Source: Hypomesus transpacificus
Taxonomy: Eukaryota; Chordata; Actinopteri; Osmeriformes; Osmeridae
DNA: 64,000 nucleotides
Assembly: GCF_021917145.1 (NCBI RefSeq)
Contig: NC_061060.1
Span: 10,069,053 to 10,133,052, forward strand
Direction: 5' to 3'
The position numbers and the translations under genes are program-made. The notes beneath the pieces are model-generated. The model had not been told where the DNA came from and made no database searches. It saw only the letters and a program-made list of their open reading frames with translations. The stretch's first letter is position 1, and each line of letters begins with the position of its first letter. Below, in pieces: positions 23,531 through 35,263 of this stretch.

Positions 23531-25520
23531 TCAATGTCCACCCCCTGCCAGGTCCAGAAGTGACCCTGCAGCCTCTTGGGCCTCTGCATCTAGCTGCAAG
23601 ATCTCAACAGTCTCCAGGTCCAGTCCGGTGTCACCAGGAAGGACCAGGTACTGGTACTGGTGGTACTGGTAGTAATGCAGCTCTATATATCCGCTGTCTG
23701 ACAGGGGATCTTTCTCCATTTCCTCTTCAGCCTCCTCCTGGTACTCAACTGACTCCATGGTGACAAGCTCCACGTCAGGAGTAAAAGGACAGGGTGGGTC
23801 AGCAGACAGGGTTGATTGGTCTTCCAGGGGTTGGGACGAGGAGGAAGACAAGAGGAGGGTCTGAGAAAGGGAATCTGTTGGATAAAAACCCAAATCAGGT
23901 ATTGCAGACAGTTCTATGGCAGAACATGGGTATTACAACATACACAGTGAATATACGAAAAGTGTAGTTCTTCATCACAATATGTGCAATAGCTACACAG
24001 ATAAAAAAATATATATGTAGAATTATGTCTATACTATAGGCTTAAAACCAATTTAGCAACATACTGTGCTCTCACTGGGCTACATACACTCAGAGGCAAG
24101 AAGATTGACATAAAGAGTCTAGCCAGCCTGTTGCTGTGGTTATAGGTTACCAAGGTAATAGAAGGTTGTTGCCAAGACAACTGCACACAAACAGACCAAC
24201 CATGCTGAGAAAGGGAGAGCAAAAAGCTGCAGGTAAATTAAGTAAAAAAATAAAAAATCCAAGAAAGAAAGGTTTATAAAATTCCAGAAATACAAGGAAA
24301 TAGATAGTATTTAACTACAATGTGGGTTTAGATGAGAACAAACCTGAGATCTCTACAGTATCACACACCATTGATGTATCATAGTCAGCTCCCTCCAGCC
24401 TGCTCCACAGACAGCGTGGGGAAAATGAAAGTAGTTAAACTTATTACCTTAGAACATTTTACATTTCTTGCATTGAAAGCTAATAAACAGCATGTACAGT
24501 CTAAAGTATTTTTGTGTGTGTTAATATTATATATTCAAGTCTTTTGTCTGGGAAGCAGCTGGGTCTGCTGTAGTAATTAGCCATTAATTCACATTCAGTA
24601 ACAAATTGTGGGTCAAACCAAGAAAGCCTTGTGATATGTGTGTCATACTGCAATATAAAAATGTTGTGTTCAAACTCACAGTGCAGGGTTCTTCAGTAAA
24701 TTGCTGTTGGTGCTATGATAATAGTGAGTCTTCCTGAGCACCTCCAGAAGTGCAGGCCGATATTCTGGACACACACACCACAACGACCCTTTCCCCACAG
24801 ACTGAAACAAAAGCAATGTTAGCCATGTTAGAATAGATTAGTCCTAAAGCGTGATATAGTGTGTGTTTAGAAGTATGACCTCACCTGATTCTTGTCCCTG
24901 TGCATGCGACGGAAGCTCTTGCTGAGAGATAAATTGTGGCGAATGGAGTTCCTCCAACCTCCGGGTGCTGTCCGGTAGTAGGGAAAGTTGTTCACTATCC
25001 ATTCGTAGATAGCCTTCACCGGGAGCCTCTTGTCTGGTGCATCCTCTACTGCCATGAAGATCAGACTGCTGAAGGAGTACGGGGGCTTGGTAGGGGAAGA
25101 CGGAATGTGCTGGGCAGGTATGGGAGTCTGGGTTTCTAACTGGGGCAGTGGTGTTATTTTGGGCAGGGGCTGCAGGGGAAGCAAGTTGCCCCTTTGATGC
25201 AGCCAGCTAAGGCAGGTCAAGTCATCTTGTTCAAATGTGGTTATTGAATTGAGGCAGTGAGAGTTGTGTCCTTCAAGGCACTGAAGTGGAGACAAGGGGT
25301 GTAGGAGAGGAGAAAGAGGGTGAGAGTCGGAGCTGTGAATGGATTCTGGGGCTGAAGGAGAAAGTGAAGTAGGGGATGAGGGGAACGATAAAGGAGAGAG
25401 AGGGAGCGAAATATGGACATCTGAAGAGGCTCGAAGAGGAGAGGAAGTATAAGGCAGGGACTGACAGAGAGTGGGGAGAGAGGGTAAAGAGGTTTGCACT
25501 GTATGGGATTCAATCTCCAT
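23531..25520 (-). CDS. Forkhead transcription factor, FOXN2/FOXN3 group, third paralogue
   Basis: Four coding exons on the minus strand: 25520-24885, 24801-24680, 24399-24344 and 23874-23531. All are GT-AG and in phase, giving 385 aa. Residues 99-108 ([10 protein letters not shown]) match the conserved N-terminal motif of FOXN2/FOXN3. The forkhead domain spans about residues 145-245, with [13 protein letters not shown], the recognition helix [16 protein letters not shown] and wing [12 protein letters not shown]. The last exon carries the group's C-terminal signatures, KDPLSDSGY and [11 protein letters not shown]. Between them it is rich in Ser, Pro and Leu. The helix-3 residues that read DNA are kept, but CVCPEY replaces C(I/V)DPEY and NKCF has become SKSF, so it has diverged. 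It is expected to be a nuclear DNA-binding regulator. It may be annotated in fish as foxn2- or foxn3-like; I leave the symbol empty. Confidence 0.85.
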
Positions 25521-26439
25521 CTCTATCCCAGAAGTAGGTTCCCAGTACAGTAAAGCAATTGTTGTTCTGATAAAAAAAAGACAGTTAAAATAGTTTTAGT
25601 ATTTAAAACATTGACAAGAAAGCAAAACACTGAATGAATACTCCTTATTAGATGTAAGTCCAGTCCCACATAAAACTTAACTTGTTGCAATGCTTAATCC
25701 AACTATATGAAGCAGAGTGCCAAGTACTTGTACAAAGCAGTAGGTCACTTTTTAGACTTTTGCTCTGGCTACGGGTTGAACCACCAACTTTTCACAAGGC
25801 AATTTGGTAGTGCTGTACTTGTACACCAAAACATGAAGTTAAGAAAAAACAGTTAAACATGAACCTAACGTTAATTCATTAAACCTCTTCTAAATTGAAA
25901 TAATTCAGTAACATTAAATTGTATAAGGTTACATGTTAAGTCTGACTCATTTCAGTCATTGACTGTTACCTTTGTTACTTCTGTTTTAATTAGACCACCA
26001 TTCTTGCAAAAAGATAGCCGGCAGCTGGCCATCACTCAGGGGCATGCACACTGAGAAGTTGCTTGCTTACAGGTTACAAATGTACCTGTACCTTCAAATG
26101 GTCGCTTTTGGTGGTTTTCAACTGCACCCCAAAAGGAGCATGATCATACACAATGCCTTAGGATCTAATCACCAACCTGCATGGTGCTCAACAAAATGCT
26201 GTTCATACTTCGTAAAATGGCGGTTGAATATAAAGTTACATTAGCACAATAAGTCAGGCTGTTTTTTCAAAGTCCCTTGAGAGGAAAGACAAGGAAAATA
26301 CTTCAGACAGTTAAATTAAGCATGAATTACTTACCGATCAAATTACTAATATATTTGCCAGCGACCTTAGAACTATAAAACTAAGCACATAAAATGAAAT
26401 ATATTTTCAGAAGTAAAAAGATAGTCTATTATTCATGCA

Positions 26440-26600
26440 AAGGAGTGGGAATCGAATTCCTGGCTGTTCCGAGTTCTAACCCCGACCAGCGTTCCCGTGG
26501 TAACCAAAAGGACGCTTTGCAGTTTGCGCGCCCCGAGCGCGTTCCCGCCTTAAAGACACACGGCAGTCATTAATAAGGCCAGAGGTAAAAGGCTACCTTT
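26440..26600 (-). promoter_or_regulatory. CpG-rich patch, probable promoter of the FOXN-like gene
   Basis: A GC-rich island (GTTTGCGCGCCCCGAGCGCG at about 26522-26541, then TTCCCGCC) stands out in AT-rich flanks. It lies about 1 kb upstream of the forkhead ATG and just beyond the inferred 3' end of yif1a. TTTGCGCG and TTCCCGCC resemble E2F sites, and TTTGAA words nearby resemble CHR elements. Promoter function is inference. Confidence 0.4.
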
Positions 26601-27426
26601 TGAACTATGAAGTGAACTACTTTGAACTACTACTACTGCCTCTACGCCTGGCATGTTTGCATCATAACTTCCCAGATGGGCATCCAAAAAACATCACTGA
26701 ACATGATTCATGTACAAAAAACAATACAAAGTACAAACAGGTTCAAATTCAAAGCTAAATACATTTATTTTCTTCTTCAAAAATCAAAAACACTTCTCAT
26801 GCTCTATTCAGTTTAGAATATAGATAAATAAAACAGAGATTAATAAGGAATTGGATAAAGGGAATTGGTCAATCTTGTAGCACAACATTTGAACATATTG
26901 ACCATTTGTCTTTGACATGTTTAAAAAACACACAAATCTGCCACTTGTTCATTTGTTGTAAATCACACTATACGTAATATGTAATATAAGACAAGTTTAA
27001 TGGCAATCACAGACATACCACTTCAGTATACAAAACTGGACCCCAGCATGTCTCAAAACCAAACATTTTTTTTTATGAATAGAGCCCTTATTTTAATGAT
27101 TATTTTTGGGTGTGTCCCAAAAATAGTATGACAGTTTAACTATCATGAGGGAGAATAGATAACCCCTACATGATGTGACAGTGGCTGTCATGCAAACAAA
27201 AGTCAATAGTGTGTTAGCCAATCAAAGAGAAATGTTCACTTCACCAAACATCCACCCTAAACCAGAACACAAGCTACAGCTCAAACCTACTAAAGAGGTT
27301 TAGAGCTGATTGACATGAGCTGAAAGGTGAACAGTGACACTGACAAGAACCACATTTGTAGTTGGGCATCAACATGTACTTTTAAGTTCAGAATCAATGG
27401 ACCTTATCGGAAAACACCCTTCCAGG

Positions 27427-30002
27427 TCACCTGACCAAATGAGAGGTAAGCCAGTATATAATGATTGGCTGAAAGGCAGCAGTGGCCACGGTAATATAGA
27501 GACGGAGTCTAGGCTTGGCACTTGCCCCAGCCCCCATGGAGTCAGAGGAGAGTGATGACAGGATTTTCATTTTCAGAGAACGGACCTGGGGTAGAGAAAA
27601 TATACCAAATTTAGATACATTTTAAGGATGAAAAATGTATTTATAGCGATACACAACTGTTGCATTGGTTAGTACCTAAAACTTACTATGAAAAACATGA
27701 GGGCACATGAGGACCATGCCAGAGCGACAAAGTACCCATCACTGCCAAACAGTAGACCACACATCACTGTGAAAATCATTCTGTAACATAGATGATTGAA
27801 CAGGATGAGAAAGGTCTTAAATTCTCACAATGCCATACATTTTATTTACACTAATAGGCTACATGAAAGACGGTCTTACAGCATTCATCTGGACTGACGT
27901 GATTATTTTATTTCACCACGCGATGGAGTGTGGTTATAAAACTTTATACTACGAGACAATTTCAGAAAAGTGAAGGCATGACGGATGGCAACAACATTAA
28001 CAGAGCCCTCACCCAACATATTTGTATCCACTGTAGGCGATGAGATCGAAGGTTGAGAGGTCAGTGTGTACAGTGAGAAGGTACAAACTCAGAAGCATGA
28101 CCAGGACCTCAATAATGACCCACACTAGAGCTGTGCTGGCACACATACCCAGCACCTCCGGGCTGAACCTGCCATTGAACACAAACGATCAGATATAAAG
28201 AAACACAACAAAGCAGGAATAAAATTAGATTTTTTCGAATGCACGTAAACCTTGATCAAATGTAGTGTTTGTTGAAAGCAGTTAAACAAACCTCTTTTGA
28301 ATACCAAGGGCCATGCCAGCAAGTAGAATGTAGGTGATGAAAGCCATAGCTGAAAGCAAAATACAGGAATAAAGGAAATAAAAGGAAACAAATACAGGAA
28401 TGGTGTTGTCAACAAATTAATCAAGATTTAAAATGCTCATACAATGTTTCTGTCCAATTACAAATACATACAAAACTCTTACTTGGTATGTAAAGGTCGG
28501 GGGCATTCACATCATGCCTTGGTGTGAGAGGAGTGTCTCTGTGGTAACGAACTTCCCAGTCCTATTAACATGACCACAATATCGCATTAGACAAAAAGTT
28601 ACTAAAGTTACTGAACATAACAAGCAGTAACAGAATGTTTAGAAATCAAAACTTTTCAAATCTTTGTTGTGATACTTGACTAGATACAAATGCATATGTA
28701 TTTTTAAGTTTGCAACGTCTTTTGTAGCAATGTTCACAACATGTGCTAGAAAGGAGATTAGGACAAAGATCATGTTGTTTGGAAGCTTGAACATGATATG
28801 TTATGGGGGAACATAAGACATGAGCAAGGGAATAACAATACCTTTCTGTATAACCTTTACAGTGAAGTGATACAGTGTTGAAATCAGTGTATGAGAGTTC
28901 AGCTTCGATGGCATTATTACCTGATGTGTGTAAGGGAACATGAGGAGCATCAGTTTCTTCATGACGTATTTAGTATCCACAGCAAAGAAGTACTTCAGCT
29001 TGTTCACAGACATGAATCTGCTGATCTAAAAGGTAAACATTTTGAAATTAGGACTCTTCTCCCCGGACTACAGTTTTATCCAGAGTCGTTGGCTATGTCT
29101 CTTGAATGTGCTGGTCTTAAATCCCTAGGACTTGGGAAGCAATCGGACAGAAACCCAACTCTACCGACTCAACCCACATGACCACCTCCCATCAGGAATC
29201 AAAACGGGCCCACTGTGGCACCAATTTCTCACCTCCTTGTTGACCATGTCTTTACCCTGGTTGGCCAGGGAGGAACCGTACATCATGGCAGCACTGGCCA
29301 TTGGGTCAGCAAACAGGTCATTCACCCCAGCACCTCCAGCACCTCCAACTCCTGCAGCGGCTCCCATGTTGTACCCAGGAGTGTAATACGCCTGGCTGTT
29401 CATGTTTGGTGCCGGACCGCTGGTGTCTTCAAAGAGGAGGGGGTCCCCGGCAGGTGGAGCTGCTCGGGCTCTCGGCTTTGCTACAGTGCGGAAAGTAGTG
29501 GGTTAAAAAGTGGAGCTTCATTTTGGATACTTGTGAGAAAGAGTAGTCATCACTGTGTGACATACAACTTACTTGATTAATCAGGCAAGTAAAAATAGAA
29601 ATAAATACATTCTGTTAAGAAACCCCTGCCAAGAAGCAGGAGTTCAAATACCGTTATAAATACACATTTCAACATGTTACAGGGCAAGTGATTATGGCCT
29701 ATAGGAAAGTGCATCATTTTGTTAAGTGAGTTTTAAATCAATTATTTGGTAACCTTTTGGATGCGATATCATGCTCATCATAGATTAGATAGATAGCTAG
29801 AAACTTTATTGCCACACAACAATGTTGGTGGTATTCTTTTGTCATACGTGGCTCATGATGCAGGTTAGGTGTTGCCAGATGACTACTTTACATATACTGT
29901 GTATAGCTTGTGGATAGTACTATGACTTATCTGGCAAGATGTAAATGCAAACAGACAACGATGCCACTTACTTGCTCTGTACCCATGATGTGGCAGGTCC
30001 AT
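27427..30002 (-). CDS. yif1a: YIF1A-like ER-Golgi trafficking membrane protein
   Basis: Eight coding exons on the minus strand: 30002-29972, 29480-29233, 29025-28921, 28561-28483, 28349-28292, 28168-28013, 27780-27687 and 27585-27427. All have GT-AG junctions and together give 309 aa (human YIF1A 293). The N-terminal cytosolic part carries a Gly/Ala-rich stretch ([13 protein letters not shown]) and the conserved [25 protein letters not shown]. Then come [16 protein letters not shown], a YIF1 hallmark, and about five membrane segments, ending [12 protein letters not shown] as in the human protein. YIF1A partners YIP1-family proteins and acts in ER-to-Golgi transport and Golgi organisation. YIF1B is the alternative; the neighbours point to YIF1A. 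Confidence 0.94.
29790..29860 (-). repeat. Retroposon 3'-tail-like fragment, minus orientation
   Basis: In yif1a intron 1, GATTAGATAGATAGCTAGAAACTTTATTGCC reads on the minus strand as an AATAAAG signal followed by a degenerate TCTA tandem tail. This is the arrangement seen at the 3' ends of some fish LINEs such as Rex1. Only the extreme end is recognisable. Confidence 0.35.
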
Positions 30003-30459
30003 TGTAAACAAGATCTGGAGACAAAATGTATGTTTTCGTGGCAAGAAACAACCGTGTAATACAACAGCACATCCAAACGTTAGTACTAACTTACTCGATG
30101 AGCTGTCAAACGGTAAACGGGGAAGTGGTAGCTAACTCGATGCAACAAACTAGTGCTATCTACATATTTTAATACACTGCATAGCTGGCAGTGTCCTAAC
30201 AGTGATAGCAACTGGCTAGCCAACTATTCGAACGGCCGTACGCTTCCTACTAGCTGGCTAGCTAACGTTGGCCCATTTCTATTCTATACAACAACAAACT
30301 GACATTTCCATAATGAAAAGTGATCCTTCTAAAATACAATGGCTATTTTCACAATTACGAAATAACCACTCTAGATTGTCTGCAGGGTTTAAAAAAGAAA
30401 ATAAACTTGAACATACCTATGTGAAAGACAGTGCCTCCAAAAAAAACCTCCTCCTTGGT

Positions 30460-30595
30460 GGCTATTGGTTGACTCATCCGTGCCTGCGTGGCATCGTTGT
30501 GGAAGATCCAACTCTGATTGGTCCAGCTAGAGACATGGAGTGTACATTGATTGGTTTACCACAACATCAGTCACAAAGTTCTCATGACGTCTTCC
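30460..30595 (-). promoter_or_regulatory. yif1a: yif1a promoter with three CCAAT boxes and a CRE-like site
   Basis: On the gene's strand there are three CCAAT pentamers (plus-strand ATTGG at 30464-30468, 30517-30521 and 30550-30554), spaced 53 and 33 bases apart. TGACGTC lies at 30585-30591. Clustered NF-Y sites about 32 bases apart are a known arrangement in promoters, and bZIP sites beside them fit control of secretory-pathway genes. The start site is not established. Confidence 0.45.
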
Positions 30596-30603
30596 ACCCT
30601 TAA

Positions 30604-32300
30604 CTGCAAGTTTTTGATTGTGTTAGTAGATAATGCAAGGCAGTACGTATTGTAATGCCCCTTTGTTGATATTTAGACTGTATAACTAAATGCACTTATT
30701 TGTATGGCATTGTGTAGAGGTCACAATGCCATACTTCATACTAGTTCATTATTAATAAAATATTGGTATATATATATATTCTACCCAATTGTCCTTATGA
30801 TAATTTTTGCATATTTATTTGTTTAATTCTTGATATACTAATATTTAAATGTAACACAAAGTGGAGAATGTATGAACCCAAATAGCTGTTTACCATCAAA
30901 GTGTGGCATGAAAGTCCGTTTTTGTTAGACTTACTCAACTAAAACTTTGTGTACTTTATGTGTCTGAAATTGATTTCATATTTTCCCCATGGTTAATTTT
31001 CTTTGGTAGATAACACTTTGTGTGTGTCTGTGTGTGCGTGCAAGTGTGTGTGTGTGTGTGTGCGTGTGTGTGTGTGTGCGTGTGTGTATGTGTGTGTGTT
31101 TTCATCACTGCTGTTTTTAGGCCAAGGCACTATAGGTGTGAAGAGAATCAACGTGAAAGACGCAGCAAGCCACATGTTGAGGCATGTCACTGAGAGCACG
31201 AAAGGGTGTGTCATCAGCATTACAGAGGCATTGAGTCATTATGTTCACCTCTTCCCTATTTTCTTTGTGTCTTAACCGATATGGTTTAGTATAGAGAGGG
31301 GGGGAAATGCCGGTACACGTGTCTGTGTTCAAGAAGTGGAACAAAAAATAGAAATTAAATTGAAAGAAAGTAAACGATAATTAAAAAAACGATTTAACCA
31401 TATAATTTAACTCAAAGGGAGGGGAAAAACTTTTGAAATGGCACCCCCTCTACGAGGCTGGCTACGGTCCTGCTAATGACTTCATGAGCAACATGACAAA
31501 AATGTAAACCTGAGGGAAAGTGTTTCTTTGCTTTGGAATAATATGCCTCATCCTGCTGCTGTTGCTGATAGCATTCATTGGGCTGACATAGGGAACAGAA
31601 CATAATGTCAAATATGATGCATTGACATCAGCTTTTGAAGAAGCTGCTGCTGTTGATGGATACATTTTAATTGCCAAATGATTACATCTAAAGTGGGTAA
31701 ACCTAGAATGTGTAGTTTTCACTTGTCAAGAAAAGTAATCCTGGAACACTTTTTAAAAATACTTTAAAAAAAATACTTAAAAAAAATACTGTTTTTACCA
31801 TAGGCTTAAATTATGAAATCTAATACATCCGTATGGCTGAGGCAATTTTTCCCCCGCTGAGTCAATTTAGAGTGTCGAGAACAGTAAGTCATCACATTGC
31901 TAAGACAGAAGCTGCAGCTGCTCAGTGACAAACATATCAGACACTGATACCTCCCTATTGTGAATTTGGGCAGGCACGGACAAAAGCATTTTACTTCAGG
32001 CTGCTTCGTTGGCCTGTTGTGTATCAATGAAACTTAAATTAAAATAGATAGTGAAACAAGTCAGTACCTGTGCCATAACGCTGACTCATATCACCTCCGT
32101 CCGCGGGCCTTAGAAAGTAAAAGTGCATGGAACAGCCACCAGTTGCAGTGCCTGAGACACATTCGAGCCAATCTGCCTCTATAGGTTTCTGTTGAACGCT
32201 TCCTTGGGTTTACACACATTTTCAGATGAAACGTTATACATCTTCAGGTAACGAACCATAGACTGCTGCAGTAGCCTGATACCTGGAATCCCGAAGGCGC
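30604..32300. other. yif1a-fosl1 intergenic region
   Basis: This is DNA between the divergent genes yif1a and fosl1. It holds an imperfect (GT)n microsatellite at 31017-31100 and unique AT-rich sequence. No protein-coding or RNA gene was recognised. Confidence 0.6.
31017..31100 (+). repeat. (GT)n microsatellite with GC interruptions
   Basis: About 84 bases of GT dinucleotides are interrupted by GCGT and CAAG. The alternating purine-pyrimidine tract lies roughly 1.3 kb upstream of the fosl1 promoter. Confidence 0.92.
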
Positions 32301-32303
32301 TGA

Positions 32304-32336
32304 AAGGAAACTCCCCAAATATGGTCATATACGTCA
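32304..32336 (+). promoter_or_regulatory. fosl1: fosl1 promoter module: Ets-like + CArG box + CRE-like site
   Basis: Within 33 bases there is AAGGAAA (32304-32310, Ets-like), CCAAATATGG (32315-32324, perfect CArG/SRF site) and ACGTCA (32331-32336, CRE-like half). The module is about 400 bases upstream of the fosl1 ATG. The grouping mirrors the serum-response and cAMP-response elements of the c-fos promoter. SRF-TCF and CREB control is known for Fos-family genes; for this site it is inferred. Confidence 0.6.
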
Positions 32337-32722
32337 CCGGCGCGTGTCCAAAGAGCCGACAACACTATTTCCCGTAACTCAAGGGGCGTGGAAAACTATA
32401 GTATCGGTGTATGAATGTTTATAATTTCATGAACATTCAATACATTTCACTTCATTTGGACTCGTGGACACCTTTTAGCGTTATATCAAATTCGCCTGTT
32501 GAAATCGTGTATATCTTTAGAAGCGGATTCTCAAAACTCTCATCTCCCCACATAGGCTACATCTGGTTGGATTGAGCAGACTTCCCGCAATAAGATTGCC
32601 AGCATTTGAAAAAGTTTACGAAAGGTTTTACTGACACTTTCTTCTGGAACCTCCTGGAGGACATTTCATTTTCTATTTTCCAGGATTACTCTTACAATAC
32701 TGAAATAACTAAGTGAGACAAA

Positions 32723-33124
32723 ATGTACAGAAACTTTGAGAACTTAGGCAGAGGCAACCCTCCGTACTCAAACAGCAACTCTGGATCGAGCCCATCATCA
32801 CTAGTTACCAGCACCACTACCACTCAGGAACAGGTATGATTTAGAATCGATTCCTGGTTTAAATTGAAAAAAGAATGTTTAAAATCATGTTGTGAACTGT
32901 TGCTGATTTCAATTAGCCTATAACGTTTCATAGACATACCCATATGCCTCATTATGATCTGATACAGTAGGATAGTGCCTACTATGATCACCATAAGATG
33001 GTCAAAATAAAATGAATTGCCAGCATCTTATAAAATAAGAAAAATCAGATTCAGTTTGATAGTTACCCAGCCTCACCTTTCTTTGAATGGTTGTTTTAAT
33101 AATGTTACCAATATAGTCTAGCTC

Positions 33125-33196
<72 letters not shown>

Positions 33197-35263
33197 AATA
33201 TTGTGTTTCTGTCTACTTAAAAACATTTTTTTCTACATATTTTTGCCCTTATAGAAGTACTCCATGGCAGGTAGCAGTCAGTTTGTCCCGAGTCTGAATG
33301 CCATCACTTCAAACCAAGATCTCCAGTGGATGGTCCAGCCCTCACTTGGACCTCCACCTGGTCCCTCAAGTTCTCCACAACTCCCCTACTCATCACATCC
33401 AGGGCTCAGAGCACTGAACCCCTCACTACATTTTCGACCAGGTGTCATAAGAGCTGCTACCAGTTCCGGAGGGTCAACAAGACGCAGGAACGATGAACAT
33501 GTAAGAAGAACATCCAATGAATGAACATAGGGATGTCTACCCAGTCCACTTGAAATGTTGCAAAATATTTAAGGAACATGGAAATAGTTTATGACCAAAT
33601 AGAGGGACTGAACAGTATGTCCAATCCCATGGGGATTTAGTATAGCTCACTGAGTACTGCTACTGCGAATGAGGTGTAGAGATGGGCAACTGAGTCAGTG
33701 TGTTTAAAAGTATGTGTAATATCCTGTTGTGTGTGTGAGAGCTGAAAGTCTGACATGGCTGTACAACTATCTTGTTCTGGAGTAGTGGGGCAGTAATGGG
33801 ACAAGCCATGTGGTTGGAGGGCTGACAGTCTGGACTCTTGAGCCAAATTGTGTCAGATGTGAGCAAATACAGTTACTCAGTTAGTTGATGCTATTGAAAT
33901 GCTTTCATAACTTTTGAGGCTGTTAAGTACATTTTTTGAAAAAGGACTAAATAACTACCGAGGACCCAATTAGCTAAGTGCCCTGAAATTTTATGTGACA
34001 GGAAGTCAGCTATCATGTGACTCACTGGGGCAAGTCATGTGACTCATACCTGAGTCATGACAAGGGTCTGAGTGAGTCATCATCATACAAGGGCGGGGGA
34101 TAGGGAATGAATGGAAGCACGACATTGAGCAAAATGTTCAATGCAATCTGAGGAAGGGCGTATCAAAATGATAAAGGCTCAGACATTACAAAACTGTAAT
34201 GGTCTCTGTGGTTATGTGATGACTAGATACATACACAAGGGGGGGATATTTCACAAATTTATTGTACTTGAAAGTACAGTAATTTCCTACCCAACAGCTG
34301 CTTTCTTCCACTGAAGAAGCTGTTCAATAGCACCAAGGCCTGTTCAAGGGAGCGATATCCTCAGACTGATAGAGGGCACTATAATTGTCATGATAATTGT
34401 AATGTTACACACACTGTTCTTTAGCCAGTGACTTTCTAGAGTTGTAAATTGTTGTTCTTAATTTGTTATTTTCCTCTCACAGCTATCCCCTGAAGAGTTA
34501 GAGCGACGCAAAATACGGAGGGAGCGCAACAAACAGGCAGCTGCCAAGTGTCGAAATCGTCGTCGTGAGCTGACAGACACACTGCAAACTGTGAGTTAAA
34601 CTTGATATAGAGACACAAACATTCAACTTTAATGTTTAAATGTTTAAGTCGAGTTCTTTCTGTCTCTCACTTGTTTTCTCATTCTTCAATTAGGAGACCG
34701 ACCAACTGGAGGGTGAAAAGTCACGCCTGCAGAAGGAGGTAGCTGAACTGCAAAAGGAGAAAGAAAAACTTGAGTTGGTCCTGGAAGCCCACCGTCCCAT
34801 TTGCAAGGTCCAGGACTCGGACTCAGATTCAGATCCGAGTACAGAGCGCCCATCTTTGAAGGCCATCAAGATGGAACCTAGGGATTTTGAGCTACCTGGG
34901 CCCTCTGCTAAAAGTAAACCAAAGGAAAAGCCAAAACCCAAAATCTTGATTCCTTCCAAGCCCTTGACCAGCTCTGCCTCCACTGTCCACACTGAATCTG
35001 AAACCCTCCACACCCCGATTCTGATCTCTACTCCATCTCTTACTCCTTTCACGGCTAGCCTGGTCTTTACCTACCCCTCTGGTTCTTTGGACACCAGCGC
35101 CTCAGTCTCATCCCAGTCTCTTCCTGACCTCGGATCCTTTTCTCAACCTTCATCCCATAGGTCTCGAACCCCCCAACCCTGTAGTGTTGCCCATAGGCGA
35201 AGCAGCAGCAGTGGGGACCAGTCAGACCACTCCCTGAACTCCCCAACCATACTCACACTGTGA
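32723..35263 (+). CDS. fosl1: Fos-related antigen 1 (AP-1 bZIP subunit)
   Basis: Four coding exons: 32723-32833, 33255-33500, 34483-34590 and 34694-35263. All are phase 0 with GT-AG junctions and give 344 aa. The third exon is 108 nt, as in c-fos. The protein starts [12 protein letters not shown]. The basic region is at about residues 127-150 ([21 protein letters not shown]). A leucine zipper has heptad leucines at 153, 160, 167, 174 and 181, then His188, as in Fos proteins. AHRPICK follows. The C-terminus has KMEPRDFE and ends in the Fos-family tail [10 protein letters not shown]. It heterodimerises with Jun proteins to bind TGAGTCA. It is longer than human FRA1 (271). FOSL2 is the alternative; the adjacent ccdc85b, fibp and efemp2 fix it as the FOSL1 locus. 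Confidence 0.93.
33131..33192 (+). repeat. (AT)31 microsatellite in fosl1 intron 1
   Basis: An uninterrupted run of AT dinucleotides between fosl1 exons 1 and 2, about 60 bases before the exon 2 acceptor. It is probably length-variable. Confidence 0.97.
33691..34079 (+). promoter_or_regulatory. fosl1: Intronic AP-1 site cluster in fosl1 intron 2
   Basis: Five perfect TRE/AP-1 heptamers, TGAGTCA or its complement TGACTCA, start at 33691, 34018, 34040, 34051 and 34073. The last four fall within 62 bases. Two are preceded by TCATG, making TCATGTGACTCA, a composite that also reads as an M-box/E-box (TCATGTGA). The mammalian FOSL1 gene is known to be autoregulated through intronic AP-1 sites, so this is a strong enhancer candidate. 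Confidence 0.7.

Noticed and set aside
26440-26500. B-box-like GAATTCGATTCCC on the minus strand, a possible tRNA or tRNA-derived SINE
   Set aside because: No matching A box or cloverleaf pairing could be drawn around it; it lies beside a CpG promoter patch.
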